This document shows, piece by piece, positions 1-4,300 of a stretch of 6,016 nt of DNA (positions within the stretch are counted from its first letter, which is position 1; every line of letters starts with the position of its first letter). Source of the DNA: Gammaproteobacteria bacterium (GTDB taxonomy: Bacteria; Pseudomonadota; Gammaproteobacteria; Pseudomonadales; Azotimanducaceae_A). The translations under genes were made by a program, and so were the position numbers. Under the pieces are notes generated by a model, which was given only the letters and a program-made list of their open reading frames with translations, ran no database searches and was not told the origin of the DNA. The stretch covers positions 1-6,016 of the forward strand of contig PBWF01000007.1 of assembly GCA_002728935.1 (NCBI GenBank). The letters run 5' to 3'.

Positions 1-281
1 TGGCGGGCGCTGTTTGGGGCGATCATTGCTCCCCGATCTCTGATACTACCGTGATGTCGTCCCTTTCCGCAGGCTGCGATCATATCGAGCATGTTCGGAC
101 GCAGATGCCGTACGCGCTTTTAGTAGGCGTTGCTAGTATTGTATTGGGAACCCTGCCCGTTAGTTTCGGTATGCCGTGGTGGCTTGGGTTTCTGCTTGGT
201 GCAGGCCTGCTCGTCTTCGCCTTGAGGCACTTAGGTGAAATCGTAGATCCGCCGTCCGCGGCCTTAGCCTCAAAAAGCTAA
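1..281 (+). CDS. nhaC: NhaC-family Na+/H+ antiporter, C-terminal part (5' truncated by window)
   Basis: This is the last 92 residues of an inner-membrane sodium/proton antiporter. The open frame enters at base 3 and ends at TAA 279-281. GTG/ATG codons occur at 51 and 54, but the frame is open and family-like upstream of them, so they are internal codons and not the start. The decisive evidence is GDHCSPISDTT at bases 18-50, followed by SAGCDHIEHVRTQMPYAL, which is the conserved C-terminal signature of NhaC-type antiporters as I know the family. Two hydrophobic segments follow (YALLVGVASIVLGTLPVSF and WWLGFLLGAGLLVFALRHL), then a short hydrophilic tail. The family uses the proton gradient to expel Na+. 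The gene lies upstream of and co-directional with the rhodopsin gene, 308 bases away. No intrinsic terminator is visible after its stop. The exact ion specificity cannot be decided from this fragment. Confidence 0.88.
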   Translation, partial: AGAVWGDHCSPISDTTVMSSLSAGCDHIEHVRTQMPYALLVGVASIVLGTLPVSFGMPWWLGFLLGAGLLVFALRHLGEIVDPPSAALASKS

Positions 282-458
282 ATCAATCAAAATGAAAGAT
301 ATGAAAAACCTTTTAATTGGCGCCGAAAAAGGGAGTAGACCTTCTCACCTTAATTTAAGTAAACTGGGGAACCAGGAAGTAGTTTTGGGGCGCAAAGAGC
401 GTGGTTCGCGACCGTGCATTTTCGCTGAAAGGATAGGGAGGATCTTGAAACCAAATTC

Positions 459-478
459 CTGACACGTGGAACTGTCAG
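459..478. promoter_or_regulatory. Inverted repeat CTGACA-N8-TGTCAG, candidate operator
   Basis: Two perfect 6-base arms (459-464 and 473-478) are separated by 8 bases. A CACGTG palindrome at 463-468 overlaps the left arm. It lies about 110 bases upstream of the rhodopsin start and just upstream of the weak promoter candidate at 486-514. The 20-base dyad is about the size bound by a dimeric repressor or activator. As a hairpin it would be weak. The function is inferred from position only. Confidence 0.3.
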
Positions 479-485
479 AGCGCTG

Positions 486-514
486 TTGTTTCGTGAACAC
501 GGTGGTTCTAGAAA
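486..514 (+). promoter_or_regulatory. Weak sigma-70-like promoter candidate for the rhodopsin gene
   Basis: TTGTTT (486-491) and TAGAAA (509-514) are separated by 17 bases. They match the -35 consensus at 3 of 6 positions and the -10 consensus at 4 of 6. Transcription would begin near 521 and leave a leader of about 70 bases. An alternative -10, TGTAAA at 557-562, has no acceptable -35. The call rests on spacing and position, so it is tentative. Confidence 0.2.
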
Positions 515-589
515 GCCCTCAGTACGTTCCTCTTAGACCTAAACGACTAGGTTGTTGTAAACAAACGTTTGGATAAAAGAGGATGCATC

Positions 590-1288
590 ATGGATAAAAT
601 GTTTTTAGTTCAAGGCGACATGGTCGGTGTCAGCTTCTGGCTGGTGTCGATTGCGATGGTCGCGTCAACCGTTTTCTTTCTATACGAAGGACTTCGTGTT
701 AAACCACAGTGGCGACTCTCGCTGCTGGTTGCTGGTCTCGTTACCTTAGTGGCCGGTGTCCATTACGACTACATGCGTGATTTCTGGGTCGTAAACCAAT
801 CCACCCCAATCGACTATCGTTACATCGACTGGTTGATTACCGTACCGCTCTTAATGATCGAATTCTTCCTCATATTGCGCGCAGTCGGTGCATCAGTGGG
901 AGCAGGCTCGTTCGTGCGGCTGTTAGTCGGTACTTTAGTCATGCTTGTGTTCGGTTACGCGGGTGAAGCTGGGTTGATGGATTACACGTTGGGATTCGTC
1001 CTAGGGATGGTCGGATGGATTGTGATCATCTATGAGATCTTCGCCGGAGAAGCTGGGAAAGCTGCGGGTAATGCCTCAGAGTCTGTTCAGTCAGCATACA
1101 ATGCGATGCGTTGGATTGTGCTAGTCGGCTGGGCGATTTACCCAATAGGGTATTGGGCCGGAGGACTTGTGGGTGGAGAGAATGGTCTCAACATCATTTA
1201 TAATCTCGCTGATTTCGTGAACAAAATCTTGTTCGGCTTGATCATCTGGAACCTTGCGGTCAAGGATTCAGGCGACACAGCGCACTAA
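590..1288 (+). CDS. Green-type proteorhodopsin, light-driven proton pump
   Basis: This is a complete 232-residue, seven-helix microbial rhodopsin of the inner membrane, which binds retinal and exports H+ in light. Key residues can be read directly. RYIDWLITVPLL is in helix C, with R77, D80 (proton acceptor, D97 in SAR86 green proteorhodopsin, GPR), T84, L88 (tuning residue, L105, green type) and E91 (proton donor, E108). H58 is the partner of the acceptor (H75). W181, Y184 and P185 lie in helix F. D208 and K212 in ADFVNKILFG are the counterion and the Schiff-base lysine (D227, K231). I chose ATG 590 because AGAGG at 578-582 sits 7 bases upstream. An in-frame TTG at 569 would add 7 polar residues and place that site inside the gene. 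Compared with recalled GPR, numbering is offset by 17, the length of the GPR signal peptide, so this protein starts where mature GPR starts. A strong terminator follows, so it is probably transcribed alone. No retinal-synthesis gene is nearby. Confidence 0.97.
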   Translation: MDKMFLVQGDMVGVSFWLVSIAMVASTVFFLYEGLRVKPQWRLSLLVAGLVTLVAGVHYDYMRDFWVVNQSTPIDYRYIDWLITVPLLMIEFFLILRAVGASVGAGSFVRLLVGTLVMLVFGYAGEAGLMDYTLGFVLGMVGWIVIIYEIFAGEAGKAAGNASESVQSAYNAMRWIVLVGWAIYPIGYWAGGLVGGENGLNIIYNLADFVNKILFGLIIWNLAVKDSGDTAH

Positions 1289-1313
1289 ATCGCGTTAGGA
1301 ACTTAACGGTTCG

Positions 1314-1344
1314 AAAAAGCCCCGCTTCGGCGGGGCTTTTTTTT
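1314..1344 (+). terminator. Rho-independent terminator after the rhodopsin gene
   Basis: The stem AGCCCCGC (1318-1325) pairs perfectly with GCGGGGCT (1330-1337) around a stable TTCG tetraloop. Preceding A's pair with the following T's and extend the stem to up to 12 pairs. A run of eight T's (1337-1344) follows. It lies 25 bases after the rhodopsin stop codon and separates the rhodopsin from the LLM oxidoreductase gene. The A-run on the 5' side means it could also work on the opposite strand. Confidence 0.95.
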
Positions 1345-1371
1345 GGTTGGTCAACTGCATACCCTGTGAGG

Positions 1372-1392
1372 TTGGAGCCAGTCCAAGACTGG
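1372..1392 (+). repeat. Overlapping inverted repeats upstream of the LLM oxidoreductase gene
   Basis: TTGGA-N5-TCCAA (1372-1386) overlaps CCAGTC-CAA-GACTGG (1378-1392). Each is a perfect inverted repeat, but they share bases, so as RNA only one can form at a time. A TATTAA box at 1393-1398 directly follows and could be a -10 element, although no good -35 is placed for it. The site may be an operator or a leader structure. Chance is also possible at this size. Confidence 0.3.
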
Positions 1393-1435
1393 TATTAATG
1401 GTTTGCGCAATTGAAGTGATGGCAGGGGAGGAGAT

Positions 1436-2443
1436 ATGTATCCGCTTAGAGTCGGGGTGAGCTACGATTTTCGGAATCCTCCTGATTCGGGTATCAGGAA
1501 TCCTGATTTCTACGCAGCAATCATTGAGCAAGTGAAATGGCTCGACAGCATTGGTGCTGAGCTTGTTTGGTTCACTGAACATCACTTCATTGAAGATGGT
1601 TACTTGCCGAGCTGGGCGCCGGTCGCTGGTGCCATGGCAAGCGTGACGTCGAAAGTCCGCTTTAATACAGACATTTGTTTACTTCCCTTTAATCATCCTA
1701 TCCGCCTCGCAGAGGATCTTGCGGTGCTTGATAACTTGTCCGGAGGCCGGGTAGAAATTGGTTTGGGGCTAGGTTATGCGCCCCATGAGTTCAAAGGGTT
1801 TGGCATACCAAGATCCCATCGAGTGTCACTAATGGAGGAGGGCCTTGATGTACTGAAGCTCTGCTTTGCAGGAGAACCATTCAGTTATGAAGGTAAGCGA
1901 TATCAGTTCAGTGATGTCGTGATTACTCCTGGATACGTTCAAGAAGGAGGGCCACCATTATGGATTGCGACAATGTCAGAGGCAGGCGCTGACCGAGTGG
2001 CAAGGCACGATGCACACATCCTTCCGCAAGGCTTGCGCGAGCGTGCCTTTAAGCCCTGGGTAGAGGCGCTTGAAACTAGCGGGCGGAGTCCAGACCATTA
2101 TCGAAAAGGGATTATTCGAAGCGTGCTAGTGACCGATGACCTAGACAGAGAATGGGGCCGTGTGCGCACCGCAGAACGATACCGCATGCAGCTGTATCGA
2201 CGATTTTTCGAGGAAAGCAACGAAGGATTTGGCGACGAGGGGGAGGCGATTCCTCAGACTTGGATTGTTGGGAATGTCTCGGAATGCATAGATCAATTAG
2301 AGTCCTTCATACGCGCGTTTGGGATTACCGATTTAGTGACGATGGCGGTTCCTCCAGGGATGCCTGTGGATGCTTTAAACCACAGCCACGAGCAGTTGTT
2401 TAAAGTAGTGATTCCACAACTTAAAGATCGATTGAAAGCGTGA
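1436..2443 (+). CDS. LLM-class (luciferase-like) flavin-dependent oxidoreductase
   Basis: This 335-residue cytoplasmic enzyme belongs to the bacterial luciferase-like superfamily, TIM-barrel proteins that use reduced FMN or F420 to oxidise or reduce small organic substrates. Visible family marks are VGVSYDF in the first strand (6-12), the WFTEHHF motif (45-51), LLPFNHPIRLAEDLAVLDNL (82-101), SGGRVEIGLGLGY (102-114), and PPLWIA (173-178) late in the barrel. WIVGNVSECIDQLESFI (276-292) resembles the usual closing segment. Length is normal for the group. ATG 1436 follows a strong GGAGG at 1427-1431 and the frame starts with the expected barrel strand. The gene stands alone on the + strand behind the rhodopsin terminator. 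Its stop (2441-2443) lies one base from the end of the opposing NMO-like gene. Substrate and cofactor (FMN versus F420) cannot be decided. Light emission is not implied, because no luxB partner or fatty-acid reductase genes are present. Confidence 0.9.
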   Translation: MYPLRVGVSYDFRNPPDSGIRNPDFYAAIIEQVKWLDSIGAELVWFTEHHFIEDGYLPSWAPVAGAMASVTSKVRFNTDICLLPFNHPIRLAEDLAVLDNLSGGRVEIGLGLGYAPHEFKGFGIPRSHRVSLMEEGLDVLKLCFAGEPFSYEGKRYQFSDVVITPGYVQEGGPPLWIATMSEAGADRVARHDAHILPQGLRERAFKPWVEALETSGRSPDHYRKGIIRSVLVTDDLDREWGRVRTAERYRMQLYRRFFEESNEGFGDEGEAIPQTWIVGNVSECIDQLESFIRAFGITDLVTMAVPPGMPVDALNHSHEQLFKVVIPQLKDRLKA

Positions 2444-2444
2444 G

Positions 2445-3545
2445 CTATGCTCGTACGAACCGTGTCTGGCCGTTTATGGCTTGAATGGCATCATCTCGCA
2501 ATGCATTCAAAATGTCCCTGACAGGGCGAACCTGATCGAAGTAGCCCACGCTTTGACCAGCACCAGAATGAATCAACGGCTCAATATCATGTTCTTCGAT
2601 AGCGCCAAGCAAATCTCCCACCAGTACGTCTTGATAGGGCATTTTCAGAGGAGAAGGCGCACCCTCTGCCTCCCAAGCCTGACTCCATCCTGTTCTTATC
2701 TGGCGAAAGGTCTTGCCTGATTCCGAACGTGTGATTACTGTATCCCCGCTTCCAGCCTCAATAAGTTTCTTTGTATTGACCGGATGCATGTGGCTTTGAT
2801 GCTCCTCCGAAAATAGCCATGCGGTCCCAAGCCAGACGCCTTGAGCGCCCATTGCGAGCGCCGCGGCGATATGTCGGCCAGTAGCAACGCCGCCAGCGAC
2901 CAGAACTGGCACATCCCCAGCAGCCTCAACAATCTGAGGGACCAGCGAAAACGTGCCAATCGTCCCCGTATGAGCACCCGCGTCGTATCCCTGGGCTACT
3001 ATAATCTCCACACCAGCATCGATTGACCGTTGGACGTGATGCGGGCTGCCAATCAGCGCAAGGGTTGTTTGTCCTCTTGCTTTTGCAGCTTCCACCACAG
3101 GTTTGGGTGCGCCGATCCCGCAAGCAAACATATTGACACTAGAATCAAGCACTGCCTCAACTTGTTTTGCCTCAATTTCTGAAGATCGGATGAAGCGGGT
3201 TCGCATCCCGGGCTTTGTGGCAGCAGGGACGTCAAAGCGATCGATAATCGATTGGACAAAATCTTTGTGTGCTTGGGGAATCTCAGCCTCTATTGCTTCT
3301 CGGGAATTGTGTTGAGGCATCCCAGGAGGCAGAACTAAGTCAACTCCGAAGGGTTTATCTCCGACGAGCGAACGGATTTCCGCTAACTCATTTCTTATCT
3401 CTTGAGGAAATCTTCGAGTGGCGCCGTATACACCGTAACCGCCCGCTTGACTGATAGCGGCAACTGTCGCGACATCATGGGCGAAACCAAAGATGGGCGT
3501 CTCTATGCCCAGTTGATCACAAATGGGGGACCATAAACGTGACAA
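2445..3545 (-). CDS. Nitronate monooxygenase-like (2-nitropropane dioxygenase family) FMN protein
   Basis: This is a 366-residue cytoplasmic TIM-barrel flavoprotein of the nitronate monooxygenase / FabK-like family. Classical members use FMN and O2 to oxidise alkyl nitronates, releasing nitrite and a carbonyl compound. Visible marks are the N-terminal LGIETPIFGFAHDVATVAAI (12-31), KPFGVDLVLP (64-73), VAQGYDAGAHTG (183-194, with H192 at the position of the His that follows the GG in classical enzymes), VLVAGGVATGRHIAAALAMG (214-233) and GVWLGTAWLF (236-245), which contributes to phosphate binding of FMN. The family N-terminal QAPMAG-like motif is altered to TPIFGF, so this is a divergent branch and nitronate may not be the substrate; a flavin-dependent enoyl or acyl-CoA reductase is possible. 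The start is TTG (3543-3545), supported by GGAGGT five bases upstream. It probably follows the globin gene in one transcript. Confidence 0.87.
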   Translation of the reverse strand: MSRLWSPICDQLGIETPIFGFAHDVATVAAISQAGGYGVYGATRRFPQEIRNELAEIRSLVGDKPFGVDLVLPPGMPQHNSREAIEAEIPQAHKDFVQSIIDRFDVPAATKPGMRTRFIRSSEIEAKQVEAVLDSSVNMFACGIGAPKPVVEAAKARGQTTLALIGSPHHVQRSIDAGVEIIVAQGYDAGAHTGTIGTFSLVPQIVEAAGDVPVLVAGGVATGRHIAAALAMGAQGVWLGTAWLFSEEHQSHMHPVNTKKLIEAGSGDTVITRSESGKTFRQIRTGWSQAWEAEGAPSPLKMPYQDVLVGDLLGAIEEHDIEPLIHSGAGQSVGYFDQVRPVRDILNALRDDAIQAINGQTRFVRA

Positions 3546-3550
3546 TGGCT

Positions 3551-3556
3551 ACCTCC
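3551..3556 (-). promoter_or_regulatory. Ribosome binding site GGAGGT that sets a TTG start
   Basis: Read on the - strand, GGAGGT at 3556-3551 is followed by five bases (AGCCA) and then TTG at 3545-3543. It is a near-perfect Shine-Dalgarno at ideal spacing, and no ATG or GTG in frame is similarly placed. It therefore supports the rare TTG start of the NMO-like gene. Confidence 0.8.
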
Positions 3557-3630
3557 GAAATTATTCGGGCTCAATATGAGCGACTATGCAGTGAATGACT
3601 TCCGACGTCAAAAGACCGAGGGATCCGTAG

Positions 3631-4026
3631 TTAGTGGCTATATCGGGATTGAATTTCGGTAACGATTTGATCACAGCGCCTGGCGAAGGCGTCCTCGTCC
3701 GCCTTCGTCCAGCCATAGTCCAATGTCTCAGCAACAGTCTCCTTAAACGCACGCATGAAGATTGGATAGAGCCTACCCGGCACGAAATAAGCCGTCTCGT
3801 GATTTTGGGCTTCCCAATTCAAGTAGTCGGCCTCATCGTCGAGATCACGCGCCATCATCAGCCTGTAAATCTCCGCCATCATCTTCCCGCGATGGACCCG
3901 GTCCATATGAGCCATCAACGTTTTGCCTTCTTCACTGATCTGAAAAAAGCGTTCAAAGCATTTCTTGTCAAAGTCGATATCAGTGGTTGCGACCTGCTCC
4001 AGTAATGCATGTATAGATGATTGCAT
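3631..4026 (-). CDS. Small single-domain globin-like protein
   Basis: This 131-residue, mainly helical protein has no signal peptide or membrane segment. The pattern is that of a bacterial globin: a CD-region like FERFFQISEEGKTLMAHM (24-41), an E-helix-like RGKMMAEIYRLMM (46-58), then YLNWEAQNHETAYFVPGRLYP (68-88), in which H76 is the candidate proximal haem ligand (F8), and a G/H region FKETVAETLDYGW...EDAFARRCDQIVTEI (94-125). K48 lies 28 residues before H76, near the distal E7 position, where other globins often carry His or Gln. The assignment is by recalled family pattern, so it is likely but not certain. Bacterial single-domain globins bind O2 or NO or act as redox sensors. ATG 4024-4026 has the purine-rich AGGCGGA upstream at 4033-4039. 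It is the first gene of a likely - strand pair with the NMO-like gene, 85 bases apart, and is divergent from the MFS gene. Confidence 0.65.
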   Translation of the reverse strand: MQSSIHALLEQVATTDIDFDKKCFERFFQISEEGKTLMAHMDRVHRGKMMAEIYRLMMARDLDDEADYLNWEAQNHETAYFVPGRLYPIFMRAFKETVAETLDYGWTKADEDAFARRCDQIVTEIQSRYSH

Positions 4027-4300
4027 AATAAATCCGCCTTTTATCCTTGGTCAGCGACGATTAAGGCCAGTGGCGCCTCGCAGGCTTTAAGGTTGAGTGG
4101 CGCCCCGCCCCTGGTTGTCGGCGCCGCGATAGACAATTGCCAGTTCCTTATCTCTCGCAAGAGGATTTTCTATCTCACGTCCGCAGTTTGATCAAGGAAT
4201 TCTGGAAGAGGGGTGCTGAAGGGCTATCGGAGGTGAGTTCTGCTTGTAATTCGCGCCCCCAGACAGAAGCCGGTAAGCTCGATTTGAAAAGGGGGCATCT
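4027..4300. other. Divergent intergenic region between the globin and MFS genes
   Basis: These 274 bases lie between two diverging genes and should hold promoters for both. I found no consensus sigma-70 pair on either strand. The left half contains a degenerate repeat series centred on GGCGCC (4061-4125). The right half (about 4130-4280) shows no clear repeat or hairpin. A TTG-started frame at 4137-4319 overlaps the MFS start and has no recognisable product, so it is not called. The MFS ribosome binding site, AAAAGGGGG at 4287-4295, closes the region. Confidence 0.5.
4061..4125. repeat. Degenerate direct repeats with GGCGCC core
   Basis: TTAAGG-N2-AGTGGCGCC at 4061-4077 is repeated as TTAAGG-N3-AGTGGCGCC at 4087-4104. 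A shorter third copy at 4113-4125, GGTTGTCGGCGCC, matches the GGTTGAGTGGCGCC of the second with one base missing. The palindromic cores begin at 4072, 4099 and 4120, that is 27 and 21 bases apart. The array lies just upstream of the globin start and within the divergent region, so it could be a regulator-binding cluster. No known regulator is matched. Confidence 0.45.

Larger units (their letters stand above)
282..589 (+). other. Non-coding leader between nhaC and the rhodopsin gene
   Basis: These 308 bases contain no convincing gene. The only sizeable + strand frame (ATG 292 to TGA 460-462, 56 codons) has no Shine-Dalgarno and resembles nothing I know. The stretch is rich in short dyads: CTGACA-N8-TGTCAG at 459-478 with CACGTG inside it (463-468), CGTGAACACG at 492-501, TTCTAGAA at 506-513, ACCTA-N6-TAGGT at 537-552, and the 10-base palindrome CAAACGTTTG at 562-571 just before the ribosome binding site. 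This density fits a regulatory leader for the rhodopsin gene, but no site is matched to a known regulator. Confidence 0.5.

Noticed and set aside
51..281. A separate 76-residue membrane protein starting at GTG 51
   Set aside because: The same frame is open upstream and encodes the NhaC signature GDHCSPISDTT at 18-50, so this is the end of a longer antiporter gene.
292..462. A 56-codon + strand frame starting ATG 292 in the rhodopsin leader
   Set aside because: There is no Shine-Dalgarno before ATG 292 or ATG 301, no recognisable family, and a frame of this length is expected by chance. It would also overlap the candidate operator.
569..589. TTG 569 as the start of the rhodopsin
   Set aside because: It would place the AGAGG ribosome binding site inside the gene and adds a short polar stretch that resembles no proteorhodopsin N-terminus. 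ATG 590 has ideal spacing.
1436..2443. Bioluminescence (luxA) for the luciferase-like protein
   Set aside because: The EHHF and barrel motifs are shared by the whole LLM family. No luxB, luxCDE or luxG-like gene is adjacent, so only a general flavin oxidoreductase is supported.
3634..4005. A 123-codon + strand frame opposite the globin gene
   Set aside because: It is an antisense shadow: the - strand frame has the globin-like helices, a start with a ribosome binding site and an operon partner.
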